Below are positions 13,131 through 41,446 of a stretch of DNA of 64,000 nucleotides, piece after piece (the stretch's first letter is position 1; each line of letters begins with the position of its first letter). The position numbers were made by a program, and so were the translations under genes. Origin of the DNA: Atopsyche davidsoni (Eukaryota; Arthropoda; Insecta; Trichoptera; Hydrobiosidae). Below the pieces are notes generated by a model. That model was not told where the DNA came from, did no database searches, and was given only the letters and a program-made list of their open reading frames with translations. The stretch covers positions 8,595,001-8,659,000 of the forward strand of contig JAILWY010000018.1 of NCBI GenBank assembly GCA_022113835.1, written 5' to 3'.

Positions 13131-16100
13131 TATCTATCTCCTTATTACTGTCAAGTGTGATTGTTAACATAGCGTGCGAAATTGTGCAATTTCCTCGGAT
13201 GTGTATCTGTATTTTTCTGCTCTGACACCTCGCTAACGCGAAATGTTTAATGACCCTGAAGAATTCAACTCTGTTTCACATTTTATATTTACACATTATT
13301 GCAATTTTTTAGAATACAAATATCGAGTGTCCTCCTTTCGTTTCCGAGCACCATAAAATAAATGCAATAGACATAACATGTTTCATTGAAAAATAGAGTG
13401 CGCGGCATTCACCGAGAGGAGTGTGTGGCGTACAAAGAACGAGGAAACGTGCGGCGAGTGACAGTGACTCTCCTCGATAGCGCGAGGCATGTGACCTAAC
13501 CTGACCCGAGAGTAGATTATTCCGTTGAACTTGGTAAACAATGCCCCGCAATGATTATTATTTGTTTATTGTTGCAGATTCTCACAGTTGCACTAGAGTT
13601 ATAATGATATTGTTATCTCACATATAGTAGTTGCATTGACCTCTTATCTGCCCGATGGGTAACCGACGATCAGTGTGTGACATACGATTTTGTTGCGGTA
13701 GAGATTAATGACGATGAATTTCTCGTTTATTCAAAGCTCTCAGCTATTCGACCGAGTTAACCAGCTTACGCGGTAGTACGCCAGCTGCTTGTTTGAACTG
13801 TTCTCGGATGCAGATGTAGATCAATGTACAGAAATACTCGATTAGGTACTAAAGACTTTAAACCGTTGATGCACCGTCTCTCCGTGAAAAACTTCCGTTA
13901 ATGAATATCAATAATACGCGAGTGGAAAGACAGATACATCGATCATATCTTCATATCATATCGATCGAATCTTCTATTTGAGACAATTTTGAACAATGTT
14001 GACAAATAATACCTCGCGTGTATTTGCTCTGTTTGTAAATACTTTTAGTAGAGCAGTGTAGACGCCCCTAGGTACACCTTTGCTACATGTATTGTTTTTG
14101 TGACACTCATGTGACGTATGTGTGCCTGCCGATCTGAATATTATTGCTTGACCACTTTTTTAGTTTTTAATAATACACTCTCGCTCTTCACGCGACTCGT
14201 TTCGATTACCCTCTTGACAGCTGAACCGTTACTAGTCAATAACATGTTTTATTTTCTGCAAAAACTTCTTCAGTAATATGCTTTCACGGGGAGAAAGTCT
14301 TCAAGTTTTGTTCCTTTCAGATATGATGAATGTCTAAAAGTAGATAATCTCCAGCTGTTGTGATAGAGGTAGGTACACAAGACCTGAAATGATATTTCGC
14401 AAAGCGTCTTGAAAACCAATTAAAAAATAACGTTAATTATTAAACAAGAATAAATAAATTTTGATGTCAAGCTGCTACTTAGTCGCTGGGTAGTAATGTT
14501 AATACAATATTAGCATTCAGGTTTACTTCAGAATTAAAAATGAATATTAAATATTTTTTGATGTGGAATCACAAAAAAAACAATATTTTTATATTAGAAT
14601 CGTATTATAAATTAGCCATAATCTATCAACACAAAGCGTTCCCGCACTCTTGGCTTCTCGTTGATGGTAGAATATTTCAATAACTCTGCTGTCTACATTA
14701 ATTTATCACATTCTAATATAAATATTACCTACTATTAGAAAACTATTAGAAACCTTTAATACTAATCTGAAATAAATATATTTTTTGAAATATAATTTCT
14801 GGGAAAATAATACTATTAGAACAATGACTGTTCGGCAATCTGAATCTAGGACATTTCAAGAACTAATGACAAATAACCCACCAAAAAAATGCAGGTGGTT
14901 ATGTGGCTTAAAAGTAGTCTGTGAACAATGGAATAGTTTTGTGTCTCTTTGTAATCATTTTGTAGAGTCACAGTTTTTTTATTATTATCTACCTCAAGTA
15001 ACAATTCACGAGAAAGTAAAATAATGTAGGAAATTAATTAAGAGTATTAAAAGTGTCTGCTAACTCAAATGCTAATGCCAGTATTTTCATTACTTTGATT
15101 AATTTATCGTAAATCTTTTATTAACACTTACTCATTTGACTTTAGAAATTTATTCACACAGATCAAATAAGGATAAATTATTATTCAGACTTGCTAAGTA
15201 AAGCTGCTTATTAAAATAATAAATTTTATTTTTTATTAAATAATGTTATAATTTTTAGAAGAATCTTCCAGTTTTTTATTAGTGTTGTTGCTATATTGGT
15301 TATAAAAACAAGTTAAAATAACATAACAATTTTAAATAAATCAATTGAAGAAATGGAAAATTGATCTGTTAATCAAAGTCAAATAATAAAATAGCCTGTC
15401 TTCCTGCCAAACACGGCCTATCTTGTAAAAAATGTAGCTTTTCCATTGCTTATACCTATGCGAAAAAATTATTTTGTATTTGTAATACTTACCATATTAA
15501 TGTATTATAATGATCTACTAGCCGGAATATAAAAACTACATTTTCATATTGGAAAAATATTCTGATTTACTTAAACTTCACACGAAATTACAATCATTAC
15601 TTTCATCAAATGAAAATAATGAACGTTTTCAGTGAACTCAGTGAAATCGTTTTCATATCAGCTGGTATTTAAAATTTATTATAGTATGCGAGCACCTTGA
15701 CCTTATGATAAATAATGAAAAGTGATATTAAATGCGTGTCATTGGCCGTGACAAGTTAACCTAAATTTATTTTTTCCCTCAACGATAGACACTTGTCTCG
15801 CATTAGGAACAATAAATTATTACGATTGTGTCAAAATTTAATTTCTAGCGAGCCTTCCGTAGAAAATGAAAGACAATCGCTTTTGTTCTTTTGTCTCGCT
15901 GACAGAAAATGAATGACATCACAAAGGTGTCCAGTCGGCTGCGTCCCGGCCAGGTGTGGTCCTCCTCACGCGTTTACCTGTAATACTCAAAGCCGTAAAA
16001 TATGTACCCAAGCACACGTTTACGCCCATAGCCATAAAATTTATTAATCAAATGGAATCTTTAATCATTGATGTGCATATAAATGCTTCTACTAAGCATC

Positions 16101-16740
16101 AAAAGTTTTAATTAGTATCTACGCCATGCTTGCATTTACATCATTGTTTTATCAGTTACAATTACGTTATGATAGAAATGCGAAATAAATGTATTAGTCG
16201 TAAACAATAAGAAAGTTTAGGTAATTTTTTAAATCTTGGCTTTTTGATTGAATTTTTAGCGCAAATAAAGCTCATGGATCCACATAAAGGCACACTAAAG
16301 GCTATAAAACCAGCTTTTGAATAATTAATTTAAAAATTTTGTGCGCATATAATAAACGTACGTGGATTTATAGATTGGCTGCACAGTTTTTTTTTTAATT
16401 GGATGATATTTTTGTGAAAATTATGTTAAGGTTTTTAATTGTCTTAAAACGGTTTGTAATAAATCGGACTATAAAATCAAATGTCTCAACTTTTCAACAT
16501 CAAAAAAAACCTTTGACATCCTTACAAATAATATAAATAAAAAGAAGTTTGTGATACCAGAGGTCACAATTATAAGTTCAATGAGATTTCACAGAATGCC
16601 ATTTGTCGTTTATTATCTAATATGCAAACATTAACGATGCCATGTGTTTTTATGTATTAAAACCTAGAAATGATAAATGATTATTTTATTATTTGTTTTA
16701 TTTTATTATTGATATTAATAAAAAAAATGTTTTGTTGCAG

Positions 16741-16875
16741 TGCCAGCAGAAAGACGACCAGCCCAGCATCATGTTGCAGCAGATCCTGCGGGACATGCGC
16801 GTGGCGCCAGAGATCCTGGCCGAACTGGACGAGACGCAGAAGCAGACGCTCTTCTGCCGCATGCGAGAGGAGCAG
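16741..16875 (+). CDS. SH2D4A: SH2D4A exon A (first coding exon)
   Basis: It follows the acceptor TTTTGTTGCAG and ends at CAG/GTGAGA, phase 0. The start codon is at 16771 and coding residues 1-35 end in MREEQ, a family signature. The 30 bases before the ATG are open in frame and are treated as 5'UTR by homology. Confidence 0.93.
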
Positions 16876-19800
16876 GTGAGAGCAGTGGATAAAGCCAAAA
16901 CCTATTTTGGAAATGTCAGAAGGGGCTCGTGCACAGTTGTAGCAAAATACTAATAAATATCTCTATATTTATTAAATAATTTTAAAAACTTTTAATTAAA
17001 TGTACATACGGATTTATTATTTTTAGTATTATTTATTTTATGACGTGTGTTGTGATAATATATATAACATAATTTAATGATGAAAATCATTACTTGCTCC
17101 CTCGTGGGTACTTAATAGTCTCAATCAGTCTGCGTGTTTAAAAACATTTATTTATATGGTGAGAATAACCATTCTCAATCCAGGTGAAATATTATAATAA
17201 CAAACTACGGTGTAATATAATAAGATTTTTTTTGGGTACTAATTTCTGTTTTCTTGATGTGCGTAAAAAAAAAAAAACTTGATAATGGAACTACAGATCT
17301 GTTATTTATTTTGTCCCACCGTTGTCATCGCAGCCTGAACTATTTTTTCAAGTCGAATACCAGTCTAGCGTTAATTTATTAATGAAATGATTGTTTGCCA
17401 AACAATAGCGAACAATTTGTTATTTTATATGGAATAGTATCATAAATAATCTGCATCGGTTGTTATTGATGTCACTGTCGCAACACAAAAAATACAACAT
17501 CGTCCAGCTGGAGAAGTGGAATCCGTCTGTGGCCGGTTGCAAAATTACCTTTTTTTTGTACTAAATTGTAACACCAAAATCAAGGACAAAGCTGGCGTTT
17601 CTTTTTATATGTTTTTTTTTTATTTACCTCTGTGTTACCACACGGTCAGTCGCCACCGTGTACTCTGCGATGTCCGAATTATTCATTACATTATGAAACA
17701 CGCAATCATTGTAAGCACAGATCAAACAGAACTCTATATTTTGATATTGATAACTCATTATTGTAAATGTAATTGAAAATAGATGATAATGGAAAATACT
17801 TTAATTTCGCTGAATCATTGGTGAATATTTTATAAATAGGATTGACTGATTTAAAAAGGGGAAGTATGAAGAAAAAAGAAACGTGTATCTTGATTGAGGC
17901 AAAAAAATAATATTGAACATGTTTTGTAAATAGTTTTGTATTGTTTTTTTCGGTTCAGTTGTTTCAATTGATTTTTTCTTCTTCTTATATTTTATGGAAA
18001 ATGGTTCCGGTATTTTGAACAAAACGTAATTAGGGTTTTGTTAAAGAAATACGGATAGCTGATAGCATTTTTTCTCGACAGTATTTTCGAGGAAAAATCA
18101 TTTTGCGTAATATTGTATTTTAGAGAAAATATTATAATTCCAATGTAGTGAATAAAAATAATATGATATTTTAATGAATGTAATTTTAAAATATTTCATA
18201 AATTTATATGTAATGAAAATAATTTATAAAACACGTGTATTTAAAATCGCGATAGCAAGCATTTTTTTAAAACTGTGTTTTTACGAACTCTTTTGGATAA
18301 TGTCCTTATTCCGAAGGTGAATGCACAGCGGGGCCTTTTTCATTTAGTATCATTGATATATTTTTTTATTACAATTGGTTATTTTACCTATTTTTTTATG
18401 AGTATTTTTGAATTATAGTTCAATGACATTTTAATGCGGTCAGTGCACGCACCTGTGATGTTTAACCCGAAGACCTTTTTTAATGTTTATCATCTGATAA
18501 AAAAAAATTGATTTCTTTTATTAACTTTGTTTTTTTTTTGTAAAAGATATCTTAAAAGTTTATTGCGATCGACCATGAGAGTGATCAATTAACTGCAAAG
18601 CAAATCGTCCCTGAGAGCACGATAGGTCTTCTGATGAACCACGATCAAAATAATGAGGAGTTCTGGTCTAAAATACTTACGTATTAAAATGCCTACCACT
18701 CATTAATTTAATTTATCATATTTTATAAACGATTGGAGCTCAAAGTTTTAACTCAAAATCAACAACGATTTCAACCTGAAATACGGTAGATTGAAGCGTT
18801 GATTTTTTACTCTAGTATTGTGTAATGTTTTTTTTCTCGGCTGAAGATTGAAAAATGTAAGTTGTATACTTTTGTTTATTGCTAAAGTCACGACTTGTCT
18901 AGGATCGAGAGCCACTGACCTAGATAGGTACGTGAAGCTGACTGTATTGGCTGTTGCAGATTTACAAGGTGCGAGCGCACCTGGTCGACGCCGCCAGAAA
19001 AATATTACCAACTAAAACACTTGCAATGAAAATATAAAATCACACAGATATATTTATCGATAGTCTAAAATCAAAATAAAAGATCAGCAATAAAAAAAAC
19101 TAACAATAACTACAAATACGAGTATACAATATATTATTATATTAGAAGATTAGTCAATTATTTTAATATTTTTTACGTATTATTAAACTATAAAATACAA
19201 TATTATTTAACCTACTTACACAGTAGGAGTTGTCGCTTTCCTTGAGTGCTGGAAAGGTCCAAGGTAGTGTGAAGAAAGAAACGATAGGAAAGAAATCCAA
19301 TTTTCTAGGATCCGCGTAGTCACTCGTTTTTGGAAAAACAATTAACTATTTTAAAATGTGATATTTGTCATTTTCTTCCATACAAGTATATTGTTACTAA
19401 GGCGAAAAAAAAAAAGGGCGTGACACGTGAATTCAGTCTGAACACCGACGGTCTTGACTCAAGACGATAGATATTTGATTAAAAAAAAAATCTATGTACT
19501 TTTCAGACGCTTGACTAACCGTTGTGTATTCTGGGTTACATAAAATAAGATTTCCTAAAATCGGTTTTGCTTCGTTTACTCCCAATGTTTGTATATTTCA
19601 ATTTAAATTTTTTTACCTCATTGGCCTTGGAATTAATTGTCACTGATGTCTCAATAGTATTTCCACAGGATGTAGAAACTCACCTGCTGACCATTTTCTT
19701 TTCCTTGGTTCTAGCTTTTTGTTCATAATGTTAAATCTTTCCAGGTTCGCCGATGGAGGCTGTGGGACCAAAAACTTAATAAACAAGAAGACACCAATAG

Positions 19801-22789
19801 CAAAAATATTCTAACAGATAAAAAAACACACCAAAAGAAGTCCGTAAATTTTTTGACTGGAGAAGACGGAGAACCATGGGTGAGTTGAAATATTTACGCA
19901 TGAAAATATTTTATAATATCTCGGTGAACATTTAAAACTTCACGGTTTTATAAAAAAAAATTATTTAAAATTCGCGATTTCCAGTGTCATAAATCGTAAT
20001 TTTAAAAAGTAGTTAACAAAAATTATGTGCTTGGGTCTCGAAATATAACCATTGTGCGTTATAAAGACATTTATTGGTCAAATATATTTTTAAATACCTA
20101 ATCCGTAATCACAATAACCATTAACCGATAACCATACATGTATTTATTAAATAATCCGATAAAGAAATCATGTCTTTTACTACATTTGAAAATTGTAAAA
20201 AACAATGCAATGTGTTATATTATTTAATTAATATAGATCACAGGTAATTTTATACTTGCATGATTTTTTAACTGAGATATGTAGGATTAAATATATTAGC
20301 TTTCTCATACTTTTAAACTATTCAATAAAAATAATTTGTCTTAATACTAAAATAATAAAAATTAATATAAAAGGCAATGTGTTAGTTGAATTGTAAAACT
20401 TAATATGAAGGAATCTTTAAACTTCTTTTGTATATTTCACAATTAAAAATATGTTCGATTAGATATAATGGTAGCATATTAAAATTCCCTACTCTTGACC
20501 CTGAGCTTCTGAAAAACAATAGTTATATAAATAGTTTTTTTGGTACTGTATTGCACATTTTCATAAAGAGCTATTTGGCGATACATAGTTTTATTTAAAT
20601 ATTAAATTTATTTTTAATAATTATGTAATGGTTTCAGGTTTGGATAATGGGAGAGCATGCAAGAGATAAGACCATCGAGGACATTATGGAGGAAGAGGCT
20701 CAGCAAAAGGCGCGCAGTCAGGCCCTGCGGGAGACGGAGCAGCTGCGCAAGTCTGTCGAGAGAGAGCTCAGCGGACTCATCCACTTTAATTCTCCTCCGA
20801 TGGAATCCATTGAAAAGGTTTACCATTTGAATGCTAATATATTCCTTTTATAATTATTTCATGTAGATTTTTAATTTTGTGGTTAATAGATTTACTGATA
20901 TTTGATCAAATAGTTTATTGAAATAAATTTTGTTTAACATCTTTGAGATTACTGTCACTTTTTTAGTGGTGTACATTTTCACGATTTGAATAATATTTTT
21001 TTAATTTTATTCAACAGATATTTTCAATACAGCTTTTTGTTTTTTTATGCCCTTTTATCTATTCAAAGTTCAATTCTGAAGATTGGTTTTTTTTAAAACG
21101 TTTAGATTGAATATTGTACACAAACATCATTTTCTTAAAAAGGCCGACTTATCTCCATTTGCTCCTTAAAATAATATGTATATACTAATCTGTCACCCTC
21201 GTTGATTTCAGGATTGTATTACATCAAAAAGATCTGAGAAGATAGAGGACTCCATGGACATATACTGTTCAGTCGATGAGCTAAGAGAGAAAATGAAGAA
21301 CCTATCCCCTGAGATAAAGCCTACTGAACCTGTGGTGAACTCCCCTCCTGAAACTATTGACTATACCAACAGTTACCAGAAGAGTGACAACCAAAATAAC
21401 CTGAATTACAAAAATAATATTACTAATTTTAATTTAATCGAGGGAAGGCGAGAGATCTTTAAAGTGAGTTGATTTCTTATAAAATTTCAAAAAATATATA
21501 TAAATATTTTGGTTAAATATGAATAGTATTTATTATCTTCTTGTCTTACTACAGGAGCTGAATCCGAGCAAAGGACACAAAGTGTCCACTCGTGTGGCCT
21601 TGTGGGAGCGGCGGGTGACAGAGGAACGCGCTTGTGAGATTCTCAAGGGTCTCCGCCACCGTCAAGCACAGGCACTACTGGAGGCCGAGGAGACTGCTCG
21701 TTCACAACATCTTTTATGGCAAGAGCAAGGTAAGCATTAAATGAAATTTATGATAAATAGTACTTGGATCAAAATATTTTTAATTTTGTTTATTTAGCTT
21801 CTTGGCAAATACTCAATTAAAAGGCAAAAAATAAAAAAAGTTGTTGTTGATATCACACAATTTCATTAAGTCCAGAGTAATTTATAAATTTATGATTTTA
21901 ATAAAAAAAATTGTTTTAAATTATAGAAAGAAAAGCAAAAGAAGCTGAAATCCAAATGCGTGATATCGCTAGAAAGGCACGAGAAGAACACAGACGATCT
22001 GCAGTAATTTCAGAGAAACCCCAAGAATCTCCCAATTCTCCCAGCTTAGATCCCTCGGATATATGTTACACGGACCCAACTGTCAACCTCGGAGAGGAAA
22101 TGAAGCCTCCTAGCAGGGATGCCATCACTCAGTGGTTTATCAAATCGGAAATAAGCAGAGGTGCAGGAACTGATGAAGCAGGAAAGCATGCTAAATGGTT
22201 TCATGGTAAATCTTAATTTTTTTTTCAATCTTTACACATGTAAAGGATATTGAATATATATGTTTGTATGTAAAGTAATCAGCAACCTTTTCACAATAAT
22301 AATCACAAACATATTATTTATAAAATGGTGAAATTGAAACTTTTAGGTTTAATCACTCGGGTCGAAGCGGAAACTCTTCTTCAAGAATGCACAGTTGGCT
22401 CATACTTGGTGAGAGTATCTGAAAGAATTTGGGGATATGCCATATCGTACCGTGCTGCACAGCGCTGCAAACATTATCTCGTTGATGCTTCGCAGGATTC
22501 ACATTACCAGTTCCTTGGTGCTAATCAGATTACTCACAAAACCTTAGGTAATTGTCTTGATAATATATTTTGATTAAACTAAGTTTTTGTATTATTTAGA
22601 ATGAACTTAAAAATATATTTTAATGGTTAACAAAAATCAAAAAAGCTATTAATATGTGTTTATTTATTTCCAGCCAACCTGGTATCATATCATACTAAAA
22701 ATTTTATAACTGAAGCAGGTAAGGAAATGCTCTTATTGCCGTGTGAAATAAATAGTATTCCCCAAATAATGGCAAGTTGTGCAAGTTGA
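16741..22789 (+). CDS. SH2D4A: SH2 domain-containing protein 4A-like adaptor
   Basis: Eight exons: 16741-16875 (ATG at 16771), 19745-19879, 20638-20817, 21212-21463, 21555-21729, 21927-22205, 22347-22547 and 22674-22789 (stop TGA). All introns are GT-AG and the phases join to 480 aa; I recall human SH2D4A as about 454 aa. The N-terminus MLQQILRDM matches the family start (MLKQILSEM in human), which is why this ATG was chosen. Other family marks are MREEQ at the end of exon 1, VWIMGEH at the start of exon 3, long charged helical stretches in exons 3-6, and a C-terminal SH2 domain at about 373-466. That domain has [13 protein letters not shown] with phosphotyrosine-binding Arg398, and a closing KEMLLLP. 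The family is cytoplasmic and non-catalytic and binds phosphotyrosine proteins. The reading frame stays open upstream of the ATG in the first exon, so an N-terminal extension from an earlier exon is possible. Confidence 0.95.
19745..19879 (+). CDS. SH2D4A: SH2D4A exon B
   Basis: Residues 36-80, starting [10 protein letters not shown] and ending GEDGEPW at TGG/GTGAGT, phase 0. RRW after MREEQ matches the vertebrate protein. Confidence 0.93.
20638..20817 (+). CDS. SH2D4A: SH2D4A exon C
   Basis: Residues 81-140. It begins [11 protein letters not shown] (human VWVMGEH) and continues as a Glu/Gln/Arg-rich helix, probably coiled coil. It ends at AAG/GTTTAC, a slightly weak donor, phase 0. Confidence 0.93.
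21212..21463 (+). CDS. SH2D4A: SH2D4A exon D
   Basis: Residues 141-224. A polar, Asn/Ser/Glu-rich, probably disordered linker with several tyrosines. Acceptor TTGATTTCAG, donor AAA/GTGAGT, phase 0. It is little conserved with vertebrates, as expected of this middle region. Confidence 0.9.
21555..21729 (+). CDS. SH2D4A: SH2D4A exon E
   Basis: Residues 225-282. It encodes a charged segment with [14 protein letters not shown] and a Gln/Glu-rich helix ending LLWQEQ. Acceptor TTACTACAG, donor CAAG/GTAAGC, phase 1. Confidence 0.93.
21927..22205 (+). CDS. SH2D4A: SH2D4A exon F
   Basis: Residues 283-375. It carries [10 protein letters not shown] (human AKQAREDYKR), a Ser/Pro linker, the pre-SH2 motif SRDAITQWF (human AQEDIIRWF), and WFH, the start of the SH2 domain. 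Donor CATG/GTAAAT, phase 1. Confidence 0.94.
22347..22547 (+). CDS. SH2D4A: SH2D4A exon G (SH2 core)
   Basis: Residues 376-442 with the phosphotyrosine pocket GSYLVRVSE (Arg398), then GYAISY and KHYLVDAS, closely matching human GYALSY and KHFLIDAS. Acceptor ACTTTTAG, donor TTAG/GTAATT, phase 1. Confidence 0.96.
22674..22789 (+). CDS. SH2D4A: SH2D4A last exon
   Basis: Residues 443-480: [20 protein letters not shown] followed by LLP and a short tail, stop TGA. It completes the SH2 domain (human DLVEYHKEEPITSLGKELL). Acceptor TTATTTCCAG. Confidence 0.95.
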
Positions 22790-24634
22790 ATGGTTGCTGA
22801 AGTGAACATTATATTGTAAAGAATAGTTATAAAATTTAATCTGCCATTGGAGATTTTCAAATGATGTCATTGTTTAATTATTGTGATAAAATTGCATTAT
22901 CGTATATTACGTATTCTTGCATTTGAACTATATAAATCATTATTTTTATTATAACATCAATGGAATTAAAAAATCTTTGTAAAAAATAACTAAAAAGTAT
23001 TATATAAATATAACTTTTAATAGCTAGCAATAATAGTTTTATGTCCTTGCGATTAGTTAGATTCATCATTTATTATTATTATAAAACATTGTTAAAGCGC
23101 ATATATTACAAAAAAACTTTAATTTTAAATAGTCATTCATTGTAAATCTATTGACTGGATCTCAAACAGTTAAATGGTTAAATTTGTTGATAGATCGCTA
23201 CATTTTTTATCTGGTTATATTTTATTAGACTAATTAACGAGTAAAGAGATTCTCACTATAATAACTACTTGTAAAAAAACATTATAAATTTACAAACTGG
23301 ACCGATGTGAAGTGTGAATTATTTACAATTTGGTCTTGCAATAAATTTGCCATGCAATAACTTGAGGGTTACGGTACACGTCCGAATGCAAGGTCCTTTT
23401 TTATTTAATCTCTTTGACTTTATTGTTAAATTACTATAAATAATAATTTGTATATTTTTTTAAATTGTCAACATATTCATCATTTTGCATATTGATTTAT
23501 TATTGTGAAATAGTAATTATTATTTTGTAAAAGTGTAGCAATATTTATAGTTATTTAATAATATTATACTCCATATAATTGCCAGTAATAGTCTGGTCTT
23601 GTTTGTTGGATGAATACAAATCTGTAGTCCCTGTAAATTACAATATTTTAATATAAACGGGAAACCATAGCCATGAGTTTTAATAACCTCATGTATAAAT
23701 ATTATATTTCATCAACATTGTGTTTCCTTGTAGCTATGATAAGTTGACTAAGATGACTCAAACCCTTTGTGATGTGTTTATTATCAAATTTTCATGAAAT
23801 AAAATATTTAAAAAATTAACTATTTGCTTATTTTATGAAAGTAAATTTATTATCTTTGAACTTCAACCCGTGGTGTATTCTGCCCTATTTCAAGAAAATC
23901 CACCAGCAGACTTTAATCAGTACTGCTGCTCTTAAGTTCCCCTCTCCAAAGTTCTCTTACTCTTCGACACCAGTCAGTGTTGCTCTTCAGAGCTTTTAAT
24001 AAGATTATAAACAAGGGCTTGGTAATGGGTAGACCGTGAACTACTAGCTAGCTGCTAGTTTATTTATGGTTGAATGCAGCGCAGCGTATTATTGAACACT
24101 GTATTGTCAGTTATTGTTTTGATTTTCTGTCTCATGTCTACAAAATCCAACTATAAAATGAAATTCATAAAATAAATTTTATGAAAGGTAAGTGTTTATA
24201 AGGAGAAATATACTCTCAAGTATCAAATAGCAGAATGAGATTTGTCTATCTGACTTTAGACTTTCTTGAATAAAATAGCAGGGTCTCGTATTGTATAAGT
24301 AGATTTATACTTTAAAAAATTTAACTTAACAGAATACATCGGCTAAATAATCAGGGTACCAGAATGAAACATGACTTACAGATTTTATAATTGTGTAATA
24401 GTACAAATGCCAGATTACATAAGTGTAAAGAGGTAAAAATAAAACACATTTCATTACCTACCATTTTGTTCATATTTTTATAATATACATATAAATTTAT
24501 CGAACAAAGAATCTCAATAATTCGCAATGAATGCTTCAAAGTACAAAATTTTCTATTATAAAAATGTTTGGCTTGTTCCTGAAAATTGATTGAAACCAAA
24601 TATTCAATGCAATATTCAAAAGGATCTTTGGTTT
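22790..24634. other. Intergenic gap and 3'UTR between convergent genes
   Basis: The region between the SH2D4A stop and the CDKL2 3' end has no coding sequence. Candidate AATAAA signals for SH2D4A on + are at 23340-23345 and 23798-23803. Apart from AT-rich filler I see no repeats or RNA genes in it. Confidence 0.6.
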
Positions 24635-24654
24635 AAAATGAATACATAATCTGT

Positions 24655-24660
24655 TTTATT
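24655..24660 (-). terminator. CDKL2: Polyadenylation signal of CDKL2
   Basis: AATAAA on the minus strand about 95 bases after the CDKL2 stop codon. It would give a short 3'UTR and a cleavage site near 24635. Confidence 0.55.
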
Positions 24661-24755
24661 CATCATTTAACAAGCTACACAGTAATTAAAATACAAGTAA
24701 CAGAAAAATACTAAAATTACAAAAAGAATCCAGTTGGTTTACCTAACGTTTCTTG

Positions 24756-38854
<14,099 letters not shown>

Positions 38855-41446
38855 TCACATAGCTTATTGTCGCGTAAGGTTTTTAATTGATACAAGTACC
38901 CGCATTCGGGCATCTTCGGTGCTCGTTTGTTTTCTGTTTGAATTGAGCACTTCATTTTGATTTTTAAAAAAACCCTTTCTAATTCATAAAATAAATTGTA
39001 TAAAACCTACGCAAGTAATAAATAAAGTAGATTTTTTTAATTTTACCCCAAAGTGGTTTGTTTATTTGGAAAAAATCCTACGTCAATATTTACTAACACT
39101 TGGTTTACGGGAGAGTGCGAAAAGTAATTGTTATCATTTTTTAAAGCACCGCAATTGGAGTCGCACACTGGATCTGAAAATATATAAATTAATGATTACA
39201 TAAATTAGTACAAACAAGAGTATAATCGAGGTTTTATAATGTGATTGAAAGGGAAGACACGACGAAGCCCGAAACACGGGGCGGGCGTTGCACGTTATAT
39301 GTAGGGGTGAGGTTTTATTGAAATATATCAACAGCTAAATTAGGATCTGAATAACAATATTCAATGTATTAAATATTGAGCGGGCTTGAAAAATGTTCGC
39401 GAGAAAGCTTAATCTGATTTAAACGCACACAAAAAGTATGGATATTTTTTAATGAAAATCATGTATCTGAAATTCATAAATATAAGTGTAAACATATCAA
39501 TGCCAGAGATTGGAAACGATATCGTTAGTCAATTAAAAAATACAACATAATAATATATTAATTTAAAAAGTTGACGTAAAAATATCAAACACATGTATTT
39601 TAAAAAAAATCACAAATCGCTAAGATAACAGATTTAAACATAATTTTATTAAATATAAATAAACATAAAAAAATAATTGTAGGAAATTTAACGCTGCTTA
39701 CGTGACATGACACGGTCACCAATAATCAACAAAAAATTGATTCCGTTTCATAAATATTTTCACTGAAATTAAATTATTTTTTAATTCCATAGTATGTGTT
39801 ATGTCATCACATGCTGTTTTACAACGTTATCCGACCATTATGAAACGCCAGGCATTAAAATCAAGAGCAATATTATTTTATAAAAATTCTCAATGTTAAC
39901 AAAGGTTCTCTGTCTGGAGTATTATATTACACGCCATAATTGTACTTTGAAATGATTATTACTCTCTGGAATGCGAATACGAGAAAAGGTTGCACCGATT
40001 ATATTTATATAAATCATTTACTATAGCACCAGGGTATGGCTTATCGTCGTCGGTATTGGAATATACACCTTCAAGTCTCAGTAAATAAGTTTAACAAATT
40101 TTAAAGTAATCGATTTAAGCATTCCCTTTGTTATATTAACACTTGGCGCTTATTTTGTTGGATTTGCATGAAACTCTATCAATTAAGTTTCAAAGTCACG
40201 TAACAGATTAAACATGCTTTGCAAAAGTTGTGAAATGAACAGGTTACATGGCTGCGTGAAAATTCCAGTTATAACTTTGTTAGGGTAACTTTGTACTAAA
40301 TGCAAACTTTCAGAATATTATGATAAGCGTTTATTGATACGCTTTGTATAAGACTCGAGACGATGATGTTTATTTAAAATTAATTATGCATTTCAGTGTT
40401 TGTCGAACGGTATTTACTATACTTCTAGATTATATTTTATGGTAAGGATGTTTATGAAAAGTGAGCTGACAGAGTGCATTCCGTCGGACTGATGAAATGA
40501 GATTAAATTTCAAACTATCGATACAACTTTAATTGGCACACACAGTCAAATCCAATCTATCTTGAGCTCTCCTTTATCACGAAATGTCAACAAAACCCAT
40601 CAAACATATTTACGATGCCATGGTTTTAAATTTCTTTACAAAGAAATCGGCGGCTAGATTCGTTGGCAATACGAGCTGAAGGCGGCTATTGATCTGATGT
40701 CTCTTGGCCTATAAAAGAAAAGTATTCATAGCCTGAAGGGACGGGATCAAGATGGTCGTGTGTACCTGTGCAGGTACTGCCACCGACTTTCATTCAAATT
40801 TAAGCAGACCACACGACAACTCCGTGAATAATCGTGACATGGCAATAAAATTAAATCGGTTGCTCGATTTAGCTATTTTTAACCTTTATAAATAAACTGG
40901 GTACTAAAATATCTAACTCGGTATATTGCTAATATCGCTATTTTGCACTGAATATCAACTCTACGTGCATTGGGCTCAATACAGATGACATTTTTGATAT
41001 GAGTAGAATATTTGATACCATTTTTTTGCGTAGCAGTAGAGTGAAATTGAATAAAAATATCAACTCCCGAAATCCCGACTCAAATCTATCGAGTCTTCAA
41101 AAAAATCGACTGAACAACAAGGGGTCGCAGTGGTGCGAGTTTGTGAATAAGTATTTGCTGATGTTTCTTTGGAAACTATGGAGTCAATACATAGGATGCA
41201 ATGATAGAAAAAGCAACAGTCATAACTGCGCAAATAACTCGCAGCCTTCGCTCACAGCGAGGACACAGCAACGACCACCGGCTCCGGTCCCACAGTGGTA
41301 CGGATAAAGGCCAAGACTTATTTCAATATAATTATTTTAAATCAATAAATTAATAATGCTCCATAATACAATATATCTACCCTAAGCACAAAAAAACATA
41401 ATAAAGGTATATAATTGTATTTAAAAATGGGGGAAGTCTAAATACA

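Larger units (their letters stand above)
1..16740. other. Gene-poor stretch upstream of SH2D4A
   Basis: No exon with convincing homology was found on either strand. The stretch is AT-rich with GC-richer islands near 480-625, 5400-5480, 6640-6890, 7670-7850, 8640-8890, 10360-10500, 11120-11320 and 12780-12945. It contains the minisatellite at 300-425 and two copies of a dispersed repeat near 4930 and 12970. Because the first recognised SH2D4A exon begins at a splice acceptor (16741), part of this region is probably that gene's first intron with a 5' exon I could not place. A GC-rich segment ending at a donor-like site near 626 (ACC then GTAAGA) is one possible 5' exon, but nothing proves it. 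Confidence 0.6.
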
